64,000 bases of DNA from Bacillus sp. SA1-12 (GTDB lineage Bacteria > Bacillota > Bacilli > Bacillales > Bacillaceae), in the NCBI RefSeq assembly GCF_000981385.1, contig NZ_LATZ01000119.1:434001-498000 (forward strand), written 5' to 3'. Both the position numbers and the translations under genes were made by a program. The number at the start of each line of letters is the position of its first letter. The first letter of the stretch is position 1. Below the pieces are notes generated by a model, which made no database searches, was not told the origin of the DNA, and saw only the letters and a program-made list of their open reading frames with translations. Shown here piece after piece: positions 34,946 through 45,163 of the stretch.

Positions 34946-34986
34946 AGGGCGCTTATCTCTCATATAGATAGCGTCCATTTTTTATG
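34946..34986 (+). terminator. downstream terminator
   Basis: GGGCGCTTATCT/AGATAGCGTCC (bulged) followed by ATTTTTTAT, 210 bp past the VOC gene. Confidence 0.65.
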
Positions 34987-35160
34987 TTAAGGGCCATATT
35001 GTAAAAAAATACAATATAGATTGACTAGTTTTGAAATATAGAATAATTTAAAATAGACGATGAATTTCGTTGTTACTTTTATGCGCTCAGAATTAAAAAT
35101 ACATAGCACACCTCATAATGAGTGCACGAGTTAAAGTATTAATCATAAGGAGAAAGAATA

Positions 35161-36519
35161 ATGAAGTTAAGAAACTACCTTTTTAATTGTTTCAGTCTAC
35201 TAGTTTTCCTCACTGGATGTGGAGATGGTAAGGAGAACAAAGTGGCAACGACAACAACTGAAAAGGATACAGAAGAAAGTCACAAGGAAGAGAAACATGA
35301 AGAAAATGTGTTACTAGATACAACACCTTACCAATCAACTGAAATTGAAGATATTCTTATGCAAGTCCCTGGCAAATTCAGTGGCGATAAATATAATGAA
35401 TTGAAAGTCAAGGAATTGATTGACCAATGGCCGAAAGACTTAGAGATGAAGGAATATTATGAACAGTTACTTGCCCTCGTTGCTGAAGATTATCGGCCGT
35501 ATAAAGAATATTTTGATGGAGTAGATACGTCTTTTGAGGAAAATAGTGCGGAGCCGGGAAGCAAAAATGTAGATGTTCCATCAGGGAAAAAGGTAAACAT
35601 ACAGATATTATTTGACTCAAGCGGAAGTATGAATGGCGAAGTAAGCGGAAAACAGAAGATGCAATTAGCAAAAGATGCAGTTCAATCTTTTGTATCTGAA
35701 CTCCCTGAGGATGTTCAGATATCCTTACGGGTATATGGTCATAAAGGAACGGGGAGTGATGCTGATAAATCTCTTTCATGTAGTAGTACTGAAGTCGTTT
35801 ATCCATTTCAACCTTATGATCAAAACCAATTTTCTGCGGCATTGGATCAATTTTCACCAGCTGGATGGACCCCATTAGCTAGTGCCATTCTAGCAGCTGG
35901 AGAGGACTTAAAAGCATTTTCAGAAGATGATGTAGAGAACATTCTCTATGTAGTAAGTGACGGGGTTGAAACATGTGATGGCGATCCGATTAAAGCAGCC
36001 AAACAAATCAACCAATCGGATAGTAAAGGTATCGTTAATATCATAGGTTATGATGTAGATAACGAAGGTCAAGAATTACTAAAAGAAGTAGCCAATGCTG
36101 GTGCAGGGAAATATGAAACCGTCTCCTCACAGGAACAATTTGAAGACTTTTTCAAAAAAGAAAAAAGCCGACTTATCGAAGCTTGGTATGAGTGGGAGAG
36201 TACTAATGTAGATAAGGTTTATGATTCAGAATCAATACGAAAAGATGAGATAAATGCGAAAGAAAGTGAAATGCGTAACATACAGGAGAGAGAAGAAAAA
36301 CGTCTGGAGGATCTTACGAAATACATTGGTGACCATTTAGAAGAAGACCCAGTTGACATACGTTTAAATGTAGGAGATCGCGGAAGAGAATTACGAATCT
36401 ATGTTGGTGACGCTGCAAGAAATTTAAGAATTGAACTCTCTGACAATGGGCTTAATCAGCGAATCGAAACGAGGGACAAGGCACTGGATGAACGGATAAG
36501 AATCCGTGAAGAAGAATAA
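35161..36519 (+). CDS. von Willebrand factor A-domain lipoprotein
   Basis: 452 residues. Lipobox LTGC (Cys20) gives a membrane-anchored lipoprotein. A Glu/Lys/Thr-rich linker leads to a VWA domain with a full MIDAS: DSSGS (152-156), a downstream TPLASAI and VSDGVET. The C-terminal third (EWESTNVDKVYDSESIRKDE onward) is a long charged coiled coil ending in RNL/ELS repeats. AAGGAG precedes the start. VWA lipoproteins of this type bind proteins or metal-coordinated ligands at the cell surface; the partner is unknown. Confidence 0.9.
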   Translation: MKLRNYLFNCFSLLVFLTGCGDGKENKVATTTTEKDTEESHKEEKHEENVLLDTTPYQSTEIEDILMQVPGKFSGDKYNELKVKELIDQWPKDLEMKEYYEQLLALVAEDYRPYKEYFDGVDTSFEENSAEPGSKNVDVPSGKKVNIQILFDSSGSMNGEVSGKQKMQLAKDAVQSFVSELPEDVQISLRVYGHKGTGSDADKSLSCSSTEVVYPFQPYDQNQFSAALDQFSPAGWTPLASAILAAGEDLKAFSEDDVENILYVVSDGVETCDGDPIKAAKQINQSDSKGIVNIIGYDVDNEGQELLKEVANAGAGKYETVSSQEQFEDFFKKEKSRLIEAWYEWESTNVDKVYDSESIRKDEINAKESEMRNIQEREEKRLEDLTKYIGDHLEEDPVDIRLNVGDRGRELRIYVGDAARNLRIELSDNGLNQRIETRDKALDERIRIREEE

Positions 36520-36545
36520 TAAAAGTAGCTCAATCATTTCTATCT

Positions 36546-36579
36546 CAAGCTGTCGGGAAAGTCTCGGCAGCTTGTTTTT
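36546..36579 (+). terminator. terminator of the VWA gene
   Basis: CAAGCTG/CAGCTTG with an inner partly paired loop, then TTTTTA. Confidence 0.8.
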
Positions 36580-36689
36580 ACTATTCTCTCATGCCTTATA
36601 GCAAACAAATTGTATATCATATTCGGTAAACGTTTCATTATAGGCAGAGTAGGCGAATGGGGATATTTAACTTGTATTGAAAAGGACTG

Positions 36690-37163
36690 TCAATATTTTA
36701 CTAATTTCTTTGTAAGCAACTGTAAGTACCAAGGAAAAAAGAATCTAAAAACGATAAAATAAACAGGAAGTCCATACCATGTTCTCCAGTCGTTATTTTT
36801 CATGTATCCAAACAAAACTAAACCTGTTTCTAAGACAGTACACAATACAGTAAAGGAAATAGCAAACATCCATTTTTTCTGTGGCTTATAAAAATTAACA
36901 AAGCTGGTAGCAATGCTCGCAGGAACAAAGCTAATTAAAAAAGCATCACTAAGCTCAGTAGTTTGTTTTTTTGCCAGGTCAAATAAATCAATTACTGACC
37001 CTGCAATGCTATCGGAAATCCAAGTAAGTCCCCCAGATAAAAAAATCGTCATAAAAATGCCTGCCCATGTTAGATTTTTTTTAGGCATGATTAATACGAA
37101 TAATATGGAAGTCAATACAATGGTCCAGACATACCATTCACCTTCATATTTCATAAAGTCCAT
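36690..37163 (-). CDS. CBO0543-family membrane protein
   Basis: 157 residues with about five helices (WTIVLTSILFVLIMP; WMFAISFTVLCTVLETGLVL; YGLPVYFIVFRFFFPWYLQL). The motif FGYMKNNDWRTWYGLP matches CBO0543-type proteins common in Bacillus. TAGGTG precedes the ATG. Function unknown. Confidence 0.68.
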   Translation of the reverse strand: MDFMKYEGEWYVWTIVLTSILFVLIMPKKNLTWAGIFMTIFLSGGLTWISDSIAGSVIDLFDLAKKQTTELSDAFLISFVPASIATSFVNFYKPQKKWMFAISFTVLCTVLETGLVLFGYMKNNDWRTWYGLPVYFIVFRFFFPWYLQLLTKKLVKY

Positions 37164-37464
37164 TAAATCACCTATTTAATGTTTATTTTAACGTAGCAAG
37201 ATGTAAGTTCATCTGACATTATTTTGATTAAATAGGCAGGAAAATATACCAATTTAGCTCTGCTACTTGACGCTTTAAAACAGAAAAGAATAAGGTGAAG
37301 CACTTCATTACGACTCATTCTTTCATTAACGGGTTGGAGAGAAGAGAACTTTTTTTCATTTCAACTTCTTTCATTTTTTTATGGATTCTTTTAGTAGAAT
37401 CTTTATCAGTTACCACTTATTTAGGTAAATGGACGATACCATATTTCAGTTCATATTAAATTAG

Positions 37465-37505
37465 AGCACCTGTTTAATAGTTCTTTGAACTGTTTAACCG
37501 GTGCT
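37465..37505 (-). other. long imperfect hairpin after the GNAT gene
   Basis: AGCACC/GGTGCT with inner GTTC/GAAC pairing and a TTT loop. The minus-strand tail is only moderately T-rich, so it is a likely but weak terminator for the gene at 37522. Confidence 0.5.
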
Positions 37506-37521
37506 TTACACATAACCACAT

Positions 37522-38061
37522 TTATTTCATACTTTCTTGAAGATCTTTTTGCATAAAAATAACAATTTCTGTATCGGTTCCTTTATTACCATTGGTATCA
37601 ATACATTCCCAGCTTATCGGAAATTCTCCATACCCCCAATCTTTATAGCCTAATTTTTCATAAAGGCGTTTGGCTTCAGAATTCTCGACACCTACTTCTA
37701 AACCTATGTGAGTGCATCCTTTTTCTTTAGAGAGTCGTTCTGCTTCTTGAATAATAGCTGTTGCTACTCCCATTCTTCGATATTCATCTTTAGTTAGCCC
37801 TGCTTCTAGAAAAGCACTATAAGTTATATCAATAGAGTTGGTAACATATGTATCTTGAGGACCGCACCAACGTAGTAAAAAATGACCAATAGGTATGCTG
37901 TTTTTCCAAGCAATCAGATATAGTCCCTCGGCCTTCTTTTGAACATGATATCGGTTATATTGAAACATTGGGTTATCGGGGGAAAACTGTGACACTAGGT
38001 AATCTAATTGGGATTCTTCTGCAGCTTTTATCTCTATGTTAAATCCTTGCTTATTCAACAT
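37522..38061 (-). CDS. GNAT-family N-acetyltransferase
   Basis: 179 residues. EYRRMGVATAIIQEAERLSK is the acetyl-CoA motif A (about 114-133), and AKRLYEKLGYKDWGYGEFPI is motif B. AGGAGGTAG precedes the ATG. Substrate unknown; RimI-like or aminoglycoside-type activity cannot be distinguished. Confidence 0.87.
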   Translation of the reverse strand: MLNKQGFNIEIKAAEESQLDYLVSQFSPDNPMFQYNRYHVQKKAEGLYLIAWKNSIPIGHFLLRWCGPQDTYVTNSIDITYSAFLEAGLTKDEYRRMGVATAIIQEAERLSKEKGCTHIGLEVGVENSEAKRLYEKLGYKDWGYGEFPISWECIDTNGNKGTDTEIVIFMQKDLQESMK

Positions 38062-38306
38062 ACTACCTCCTCAGCCTTCATTTACAGGTTATCTATAAAA
38101 ATAAGTATTCGATCATTCTATAATAGTTCCTCTCTTTATTTGCGAGAAAAGTCCTGTAGCCATGAGAAGTTTTAGAAATTAGGAATTGGATCTTTTGTCT
38201 TAAAAGAAACAAATCATTTAAGATGAACTTGAATAACATCCCTTATATAATCAAAGTTAAGAATCATTGTTGCTTATCTCTGTTTACAAGGAAATTTAAA
38301 ATATAG

Positions 38307-38336
38307 TTGACAGGTCGGAATAATGGGTTTTATAAT
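38307..38336 (+). promoter_or_regulatory. ssu operon promoter
   Basis: Perfect TTGACA and TATAAT with 18-bp spacing, the best promoter in the window. A leader of about 165 nt separates it from ssuA. CGGAATAA in the spacer could be part of a sulfur-regulator site, but I cannot confirm it. Confidence 0.82.
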
Positions 38337-38400
38337 CAGGTTATGTTAATGAAAGAAAATTATGTGAAAATTTAATAATTAATGCTGACTAGAAAACTAG

Positions 38401-38453
38401 AGGCTCTCAGAACTAAGTGACTTGATCTAACACTTAGCTCGGGAGCCTTTTTT
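38401..38453 (+). terminator. attenuator-like hairpin in the ssu leader
   Basis: AGGCTC/GAGCCT encloses CTAAGTG/CACTTAG, with internal loops on both sides, and is followed by TTTTTT. It sits between the promoter and ssuA, so it must be read through. It lacks S-box (SAM-I) core sequences and T-box GGTGG. It may be a protein- or metabolite-controlled attenuator. Confidence 0.62.
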
Positions 38454-38508
38454 ATTTATCAAGATTGTCTATAAAAAAGCTAAATGATTACGATTGGGGG
38501 ATTTTACA

Positions 38509-39480
38509 ATGAAATTACGTATTTTACTTTCTATCACAAGTATTTTATTAGCCTTTGTGATAGCAGGCTGCAGCTCTTCTTCTTCTGGTAAGGAGACGAA
38601 TGGATCAGATGAAAAGAATGAGAAAACAGTCTATATAGGGTTTCAAAAATTTGGAACATTAAATATTTTAAAGGCAAATAAAAGCTTAGACCAGGCATTA
38701 GAAAAAGAAGGTTATTCAGTAAAGTGGACAGAGTTCCCTGCTGGTCCTCAACTGTTGGAGGCTTTAAATGTAGGAAGTGTTGATTTTGGCCATACAGGAG
38801 AAGCACCGCCGATCTTTGCACAGGCTGCAGATGCACCACTTGTTTATTTTGCCAATGAGCCGCCAAACCCTAGAGGGGAAGCAATTATTGTACCAGAGAA
38901 TTCGTCTATAAAAAGCATAAAGGATTTAAAGGGAAAGAAGATTGGGTTGAATAAAGGGTCTAATGTTCATTACCTGCTTGTAAAGGCACTTGAAAAGGAA
39001 GGAATTAAATATGAAGAAATAGAGACTGCTTTTCTTCCGCCCGCAGATGCACGGGCTGCATTTGAAAAGGGAGATATTGATGCTTGGGTTATTTGGGATC
39101 CTTTCTTAGCAGATGCAGAGTTGTCAACAAACGGGCGAATTATTGCCGATGCAACAGATTTAGCTGCCAATAGAGAATTCTTCCTTTCGTCACGTACGTT
39201 TGCTGAACAAAACCCAAAGGTTCTGGATATTATTTTTGATGAAGTGAAAAAGACAGAAACATGGGTATCAAAAAATCCGAAGGAAGCTGCAGAGTTTTTA
39301 TCACCGCAAATCGGTATGGATGCAGAAACCTTAGAACTTACTTTAAATAGAAGGACATTTGGATTAGAGAAGGTTACAGCAGATGTGATTAACGATCAGC
39401 AAAAAATTGCCGATCAATTCTATAACCTTAAACTAATTCCTCATTCAATAAATGTTGAAGATGCATCATTAAATAAATAA
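38509..39480 (+). CDS. ssuA: aliphatic sulfonate ABC transporter, substrate-binding lipoprotein
   Basis: About 323 residues from the ATG at 38509 after GGGGGA. Lipobox IAGC is followed by a Ser-rich tail. [40 protein letters not shown] and [14 protein letters not shown] are typical of SsuA/NMT1-like binding proteins. It captures alkanesulfonates at the membrane and delivers them to SsuC/SsuB. First gene of ssuA-D-C-B. Confidence 0.94.
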   Translation: MKLRILLSITSILLAFVIAGCSSSSSGKETNGSDEKNEKTVYIGFQKFGTLNILKANKSLDQALEKEGYSVKWTEFPAGPQLLEALNVGSVDFGHTGEAPPIFAQAADAPLVYFANEPPNPRGEAIIVPENSSIKSIKDLKGKKIGLNKGSNVHYLLVKALEKEGIKYEEIETAFLPPADARAAFEKGDIDAWVIWDPFLADAELSTNGRIIADATDLAANREFFLSSRTFAEQNPKVLDIIFDEVKKTETWVSKNPKEAAEFLSPQIGMDAETLELTLNRRTFGLEKVTADVINDQQKIADQFYNLKLIPHSINVEDASLNK

Positions 39481-39499
39481 TAAAGAAGGGTTGAGAAAA

Positions 39500-40645
39500 A
39501 TGAATGTTTTCTGGTTTATTCCAACACATGGGGATTCAAGATATTTAGGAGTGACAACAGGTGGAAGAGAAGTGAATCTGCCTTATCTTAAACAAATTGC
39601 ACAGGCAGTCGATTCATTAGGCTATTCAGGTGCACTCCTGCCAACGGGAAGATCATGTGAAGATGCTTGGGTTGTGGCATCATCGCTTATTTCGGTTACA
39701 TCACAAATGAAATTCCTTGTTGCTGTACGACCTGGCTTAACTTCTCCATCACAAGCAGCAAGAATGGCATCTACATTCGATCGATTATCTAACGGAAGGT
39801 TGCTTATCAATGTTGTGACAGGCGGTGATCCTGTTGAACTTGCTGGTGATGGCCTAAAGCTGGGTCATACACAACGATATGATTTAACAGATGAATTTTT
39901 AACCATATGGCGGGATTTATTATCCAAAGGAGAAGCTGATTTTGAAGGAAATTACTTAAGTGTTACCGGCGGGAAATTATTATATCCGCCTGTGCAATCA
40001 CCTTATCCACCATTATACTTTGGCGGCTCTTCACAAATAGGCCAAGAAGTGGCTGCAAAACATGTTGATGTCTATCTAACTTGGGGAGAACCGCCAGAGA
40101 AGGTGGAAGAAAAAATTAATCAAGTGAAGAAGCTTGCTAAACAACAGGGAAGAACGCTGCGTTTTGGTATTCGGCTTCATGTCATCGTTAGAGAGACCGA
40201 AGAAGAAGCATGGGCTGCAGCAGTTGAATTAATTAAATATGTAGATGATGACTTAATTGCAACATCTCAAAAAGTCTTCTCTCGATTTGACTCTGAAGGA
40301 CAAAAAAGAATGTCACAATTGCATTCAGGTAGTAGAGATAACTTAGAAATTAGTCCAAATCTCTGGGCAGGAGTTGGATTAGTTAGAGGCGGAGCAGGTA
40401 CTGCTTTAGTCGGAGATCCAAAAACAGTTTCGCAAAGAATGAAAGAATATGAGGAAATAGGCATCGAGACGTTTATTTTGTCTGGTTATCCACACTTAGA
40501 AGAGTCTTATCGTGTAGCAGAGCTGTTATTTCCTTATTTGCAATTAGGGAAATCAAACAATGCAAGTAATCCTAGTATTGTAAGTCCTTTTGGGGAAATT
40601 GTTGCAAATAATCTCCTTCCGAAAAAACTACATGCAAAAAGGTGA
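39500..40645 (+). CDS. ssuD: FMNH2-dependent alkanesulfonate monooxygenase
   Basis: About 381 residues, ATG at 39500 after GAAGGG. Luciferase-fold flavin monooxygenase: [14 protein letters not shown] at the N-terminus, [36 protein letters not shown] and [20 protein letters not shown] all match SsuD. It oxidises alkanesulfonates to aldehyde plus sulfite with FMNH2 and O2. The flavin reductase partner (SsuE) is not in the window. Confidence 0.95.
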   Translation: MNVFWFIPTHGDSRYLGVTTGGREVNLPYLKQIAQAVDSLGYSGALLPTGRSCEDAWVVASSLISVTSQMKFLVAVRPGLTSPSQAARMASTFDRLSNGRLLINVVTGGDPVELAGDGLKLGHTQRYDLTDEFLTIWRDLLSKGEADFEGNYLSVTGGKLLYPPVQSPYPPLYFGGSSQIGQEVAAKHVDVYLTWGEPPEKVEEKINQVKKLAKQQGRTLRFGIRLHVIVRETEEEAWAAAVELIKYVDDDLIATSQKVFSRFDSEGQKRMSQLHSGSRDNLEISPNLWAGVGLVRGGAGTALVGDPKTVSQRMKEYEEIGIETFILSGYPHLEESYRVAELLFPYLQLGKSNNASNPSIVSPFGEIVANNLLPKKLHAKR

Positions 40646-40650
40646 TAGAA

Positions 40651-41415
40651 ATGAAGAAAAGTATAAACCAATTTGTACCATGGATATTCCCATTCTTATT
40701 GCTGGCCACTTGGCAGGTACTATCATCGGCAGGAGTCATTTCATCAAGGATTCTGCCTAATCCTGTTGATATTTTTAAAGCGGCAATTGAGCTGGGACAA
40801 TCTGGACAATTATTTCATGATATTAGTGTTAGCACTAAGAGAGCCTTTATTGGATTTATTATTGGCGGAGGGGTAGGTTTTTTACTTGGTCTATGGAATG
40901 GATTATCGCGAGTAGCAGAAACAATATTTGATACGTCCATCCAGATGATTCGTAATATTCCTCATCTCGCCTTAATACCGATCGTTATTTTATGGTTTGG
41001 TATCGAAGAAGAAGCAAAGCTGTTTTTAGTTGCACTTGGAACGTTTTTTCCTATCTACTTAAACACATTTCATGGAATACGTTCCATCGATTCATCACTA
41101 ATTGAAATGGGTAAGGTATATGGGTTAAAAGGATTTCATCTATTCTGGCATATTATTTTTCCGGGTGCTTTATCCTCCATTTTAGTTGGTGTTCGCTATG
41201 CTCTTGGAATTACTTGGGTTACGTTAATCGTTGCTGAAACAATCGCAGCAAATTCCGGAATTGGTTATATGGCAATGAATGCAAGGGAATTCATGCAATT
41301 GGACGTTGTCGTTTTAAGTATCATTTTATATGCTATTTTAGGAAAGCTATCTGATTATACAGCAAAATTAGCAGAAAGACGGTTCTTGAAATGGAATCCA
41401 AATTTTCAGAAGTAG
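40651..41415 (+). CDS. ssuC: aliphatic sulfonate ABC transporter permease
   Basis: About 254 residues with six hydrophobic helices. The EAA loop is GKVYGLKGFHLFWHIIFPGA (about 160-179). ATG at 40651 lies five bases after the ssuD stop and has AAAGGTG upstream, so the genes are coupled. It forms the membrane channel with SsuB. Confidence 0.93.
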   Translation: MKKSINQFVPWIFPFLLLATWQVLSSAGVISSRILPNPVDIFKAAIELGQSGQLFHDISVSTKRAFIGFIIGGGVGFLLGLWNGLSRVAETIFDTSIQMIRNIPHLALIPIVILWFGIEEEAKLFLVALGTFFPIYLNTFHGIRSIDSSLIEMGKVYGLKGFHLFWHIIFPGALSSILVGVRYALGITWVTLIVAETIAANSGIGYMAMNAREFMQLDVVVLSIILYAILGKLSDYTAKLAERRFLKWNPNFQK

Positions 41416-41425
41416 GGGGATCGTC

Positions 41426-42196
41426 GTGAGTATAGGGGAAAAAGTTAAACTTGAATTAATTAATGTTCAAAAATCATTTGGTGAAAAGGAAGTTCTTAAG
41501 AATATTGAATTAAGAGTAAATAAAGGTGATTTCATTGCAATCGTTGGCAAAAGCGGATGTGGGAAAAGTACTTTGCTGCGATTAATCGCTGGGCTGGAGC
41601 CTCCAACTGAAGGAGAATTGTTAGTAGATGGAAAACAAATAAATGAGAAAAACTCAACTGCTAAAATGATGTTTCAGGATGGAAGGCTTCTCCCGTGGAA
41701 ATCAGTCCAGCACAATGTTGGTTTAGGATTAAAAAAAGGAAATCAAGACAAAGTAACAACTTTGCTGCAGCAGGTTGGATTATTAGAACGTGCAAAGGAT
41801 TGGCCAAGTGTTTTATCTGGCGGTCAAAGACAAAGGGTTGCTTTGGCAAGGGCACTTGTCCATGAGCCAGAGCTAATGTTGCTGGATGAGCCCTTAGGTG
41901 CACTAGATGCGTTAACTCGAATGGAAATGCATCGGCTGATTGAAGATTTATGGAAGGAAAAGAAATTTACAGCTATTTTAGTTACTCATGATGTTGAAGA
42001 AGCAGTCGCGTTAGCTAACCGAGTCATTGTGATCGAAAATGGAAAAATATCTATGGAACAAGTCATCAACCTTCCTTACCCAAGGCAGAAGGATCATCCC
42101 CTCTTTAATAAGTTTGTCCGAAAGATATTGACTCAAATTTTAGGGGAAGAAAAGATCCTATCTGAGGATTTTAAAATTTCGAAAGCTTCTACTTAA
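41426..42196 (+). CDS. ssuB: aliphatic sulfonate ABC transporter ATP-binding protein
   Basis: 256 residues from a GTG with GGGG upstream. Walker A GKSGCGKST, the Q-loop MMFQDGRLLPW, signature LSGGQRQRVALARAL, Walker B LMLLDEPLGALD and the switch His in VTHDVEEA are all intact. It powers sulfonate uptake. Last gene before the terminator. Confidence 0.95.
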   Translation: MSIGEKVKLELINVQKSFGEKEVLKNIELRVNKGDFIAIVGKSGCGKSTLLRLIAGLEPPTEGELLVDGKQINEKNSTAKMMFQDGRLLPWKSVQHNVGLGLKKGNQDKVTTLLQQVGLLERAKDWPSVLSGGQRQRVALARALVHEPELMLLDEPLGALDALTRMEMHRLIEDLWKEKKFTAILVTHDVEEAVALANRVIVIENGKISMEQVINLPYPRQKDHPLFNKFVRKILTQILGEEKILSEDFKISKAST

Positions 42197-42346
42197 TTGA
42201 TTGCTGAAATTCCGACTTATTTCATAGGAATTATTCGATATGGGTTATTATGCAGTTTGATTAAAAGAAAGCCTGATGTTGTAATGAAGGTTTAATCCTA
42301 CTATTTATAACCATAAGTAAAAATCAAAGTCGATTGGATAACCAAA

Positions 42347-42378
42347 GACCAACCATGTTAATATGGTTGGTCTTTTTT
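42347..42378 (+). terminator. terminator of the ssu operon
   Basis: Perfect 10-bp stem GACCAACCAT/ATGGTTGGTC, 6-nt loop, TTTTTT. Confidence 0.95.
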
Positions 42379-42450
42379 ATAGAGGATGAAGGAAATGGAA
42401 TTAATGAGGATGTTAACTTATTTGTGAACTGAAACAAGGGGGTACTTTCC

Positions 42451-42825
42451 ATGGAAAAAGACGTTATGAACATTATCGATTTTCTGCAAGAAACAAAGAA
42501 AACAACTTTACTAGAAAACCATCATTTAAATCTTCCGGATCTTTCTTTTTTTCGAAAATGCAACGAGCAGTACCAGATTAATCGAGGTGTATATAATACA
42601 ATTGACAATTGGTTCTTTGAGTACGGTATCATCCATGTAATACATCGGAGAATCTATATATTAGCTTTTTTAAACTATGTATCTGAAACAAAAAGGGACG
42701 GATCTACTATAAGTAAATATATACGATTTGGACATGGAGGTCTAACTAGTGCGTTAAACTCCTTTGTAACAAACTATATAAATGGATATAAGGATATGAA
42801 AAATTTTTTTCAATTAAATGACTGA
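42451..42825 (+). CDS. hypothetical protein, 124 residues
   Basis: MEKDVMNIIDFLQETKKTTL then WFFEYGIIHVIHRRIYILAF. Soluble, mostly helical, AAGGGGG upstream. Start and ribosome site are good, but I do not recognise a family. It lies before a nucleotide kinase-like gene but has its own spacing of 100 bp. Confidence 0.55.
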   Translation: MEKDVMNIIDFLQETKKTTLLENHHLNLPDLSFFRKCNEQYQINRGVYNTIDNWFFEYGIIHVIHRRIYILAFLNYVSETKRDGSTISKYIRFGHGGLTSALNSFVTNYINGYKDMKNFFQLND

Positions 42826-42927
42826 AAACGAATTTTGTGGGTTATAACGGCAATCTAAGAGGAAAATGCATACTGATATAGAATAGAATAAACCTAAGAA
42901 TTTAAATTTTCCTTGGTTAGGTGGTTT

Positions 42928-43446
42928 ATGTTGGAAAAGACAATACCAAAAAGGATCCATATTATTGGCTCTGTTGGGAGTGGTAAAACAACATTAGCAA
43001 AACGAATATCTTCCATGTTGGATATACCGTTTTACGAATTAGATAATGTTGTTTGGATAAGAAATCATAATGGAGATATAAGAAGATCTGAACAGGAAAG
43101 AGAAGAATATCTTAATTCTATTATTCAATCTAACATCTGGATAATCGAAGGTGTCCACAATGAAGAGTGGGTGGCTAATAGTTTTCATCATGCAGATTTG
43201 ATTATTTTTTTAGATACAAAGTATTCAATAAGAACTTATCGTATAATAAAGAGGTTTTTGAAACAAAAGCTTCAATTAGAGAAGTCAAATTACAAACCTA
43301 CATTTAGGATGTTTTTTAGCATGTTTAAATGGAATAGACAATTTGAAGAAGTAGGGAAAAGAAATTTTTTTAACAAGTATAGGATGTATAATGATAAGAT
43401 AGCTATTTTTAAGGACAAAGATTGTATAAATAAATACTTCAACTAG
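42928..43446 (+). CDS. P-loop nucleotide kinase (FlaR/adenylate kinase-like)
   Basis: About 172 residues. Walker A GSVGSGKTTLAKRI (about 14-27), YELDNVVW and WIIEGVHNEEWV are typical of the DNA-topology-modulation (FlaR) subgroup of small kinases. ATG at 42928 follows TTAGGTGG. Role unknown; such proteins probably phosphorylate a small metabolite. Confidence 0.82.
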   Translation: MLEKTIPKRIHIIGSVGSGKTTLAKRISSMLDIPFYELDNVVWIRNHNGDIRRSEQEREEYLNSIIQSNIWIIEGVHNEEWVANSFHHADLIIFLDTKYSIRTYRIIKRFLKQKLQLEKSNYKPTFRMFFSMFKWNRQFEEVGKRNFFNKYRMYNDKIAIFKDKDCINKYFN

Positions 43447-43448
43447 GG

Positions 43449-43484
43449 ATGCTTTACTTCAAAATAAGAGTGGAGCATTTTTTT
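43449..43484 (+). terminator. terminator after the P-loop kinase
   Basis: ATGCT/AGCAT with an imperfect ACTT/AAGAGT extension, then TTTTTTT. Confidence 0.7.
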
Positions 43485-43608
43485 GAATTGGATAAAGCAT
43501 TAATTTTGAAACTGATATTTACTATCTTTAATGGAGGGAGATTAAAGGAATAAATACTTAAATCGAAAAATGATAGTAAAAAGGAGTGAATAAAGAATAA
43601 ATAAAACA

Positions 43609-44487
43609 ATGATTTCTATTCTTACTTTATTGTTAGTAGCGGGAATGGCAGCTGGAACATATCTTCTAGTAAAAAATATAAGTATAAAGCAACAAATACA
43701 ATCAGGAAGATCACAAACTTCACAGGTTATAAAACAAAAATTAGAAAAGGTAGAGGAGTTTAAATACTATTTGGATACTGGTAATAAGTCGATTGGTGAG
43801 CAAATGAAGCAAATGGATTTAGTCATCATTGAACCGATTGAAATGCAGCAAATGTATATTAATGCTGCCCAAGAGAGCGGTACATTAGTCTACGGTTATA
43901 TTAACACCATGGAAGGCGACAAATGGAATAATGAGCTTTATCGTAAATTCATCGAAGAAGATTTTTATAAGGATAAGAATGGGGATCGGATTTATTTCGA
44001 GGAATGGGATTCCTACATGATGGATATGACTTCTCCGCATTACCAGGAAGTCATGCTGGAGGAGATCCAAAAGCAGGTAGTCAGCAAAGGGTTGGACGGG
44101 GTTTTCTTGGATACGGTCGGAAATATAGATTCCTTTCTTCCTGAATCGGAACAAACGGAGCAAAACGAAGAACTAGTAAAATTTATTAAGAAAATCAAAC
44201 AGCAAAATGATATGTCAGTGGCACAGAACTGGGGCTTTCACACTTTAATGAACTACACGGCACATTATGTCGATTTCATCATGTGGGAGGATTTTTCTTA
44301 TCGGGTAGTAGGAAAAGACGAATGGTCTTTGGAAATGATGAAAGAGCTGCAAAAAGTAAGGAAGAAGCACGGAACCCAGGTAATGGCTGTAGGTTTTACA
44401 GACCAAGAAAAAAGCAGGGAGTTAGCAGATAAAAATGGATTCAAATTTGTATTTAATCCTGCAGGCTCTTACTATAACGAATGGTAG
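43609..44487 (+). CDS. GH114/TM1410-like glycoside hydrolase family protein
   Basis: 292 residues with an N-terminal membrane anchor (ILTLLLVAGMAAGTYLLV). The TIM-barrel hallmarks are LVYGYINTMEG, DGVFLDTVGNID, SVAQNWGFHTLMNYTAHYVD and FIMWEDFSYRVVG. Related proteins cleave polygalactosamine-type exopolysaccharides. The ribosome site GGAGTG lies 25 bases off, nearer an ATA (ATAAATAAA) than the ATG, so the start is uncertain by a few codons. Confidence 0.78.
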   Translation: MISILTLLLVAGMAAGTYLLVKNISIKQQIQSGRSQTSQVIKQKLEKVEEFKYYLDTGNKSIGEQMKQMDLVIIEPIEMQQMYINAAQESGTLVYGYINTMEGDKWNNELYRKFIEEDFYKDKNGDRIYFEEWDSYMMDMTSPHYQEVMLEEIQKQVVSKGLDGVFLDTVGNIDSFLPESEQTEQNEELVKFIKKIKQQNDMSVAQNWGFHTLMNYTAHYVDFIMWEDFSYRVVGKDEWSLEMMKELQKVRKKHGTQVMAVGFTDQEKSRELADKNGFKFVFNPAGSYYNEW

Positions 44488-44547
44488 CAAAAGTTCATCT
44501 AAAATTTTAATGATGAGTATAAAAAATAATACAAACAGTCAAAAAGA

Positions 44548-45142
44548 AATGTCACTTATTAAAAAAGCGCAGTAGACCAATTGTAGGATGTGCAATTTAG
44601 ACAATTGCAGAAAATGGTTATGAACAAGCATCTATAGGACTGATCGCTAAACGTGCAAATATAAGTTAAGGGGTTATTTCTTATCACTTTACCAATAAAG
44701 AGGAACTTCTTGAGCAAGTTGTCATTGAAAATTATTTGGCATGCCAGTCTTTTGTTTGTCCGCAAACTGAAGTTCAAACGTCTCCCCATGACATGATTGA
44801 AAGCATATATTGTAGCAAATCTGACCTTTGTAAATAAAAATCGAAAGCATGTATATGCAGTTATAGAGATAATATCTAATATGAGAATGGAAGACGGAAA
44901 ACTAAGTTTTGCAGCTGAGCATAATGAAACAATTTTTCAACCGATTGAAAATATTCTACGCTTGGGGATGAAGGAAGGAGTATTTTGAGAGTTTTCGGTA
45001 CAATCTGCCAGAGTCATGGCGTTAACGATCAGACAATCTATTGATGGTTTTAGCATTGAATGAATGAGAAATCCTCTGTTAAATGTTCAGGAATATTCTA
45101 AAGAACTAGTCGCAATCTTCAACAGGGCTACTCGAAAGTAAT
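44548..45142 (+). pseudogene. broken TetR-family regulator
   Basis: The reading AENGYEQASIGLIAKRANIS, then GVISYHFTNKEELLEQVVI, is a TetR helix-turn-helix, interrupted by stops and frameshifts. The C-terminal domain reads NRKHVYAVIEIISNMRMEDG, then a stop, then SARVMALTIRQSIDGFSIE. At least four lesions. Confidence 0.7.
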
Positions 45143-45163
45143 GCATCAAGTGAGGGGGATAAC

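Noticed and set aside
38340-38456. S-box (SAM-I) or T-box riboswitch before ssuA
   Set aside because: The S-box core and the T-box GGTGG are absent; only a terminator-like hairpin is supported.
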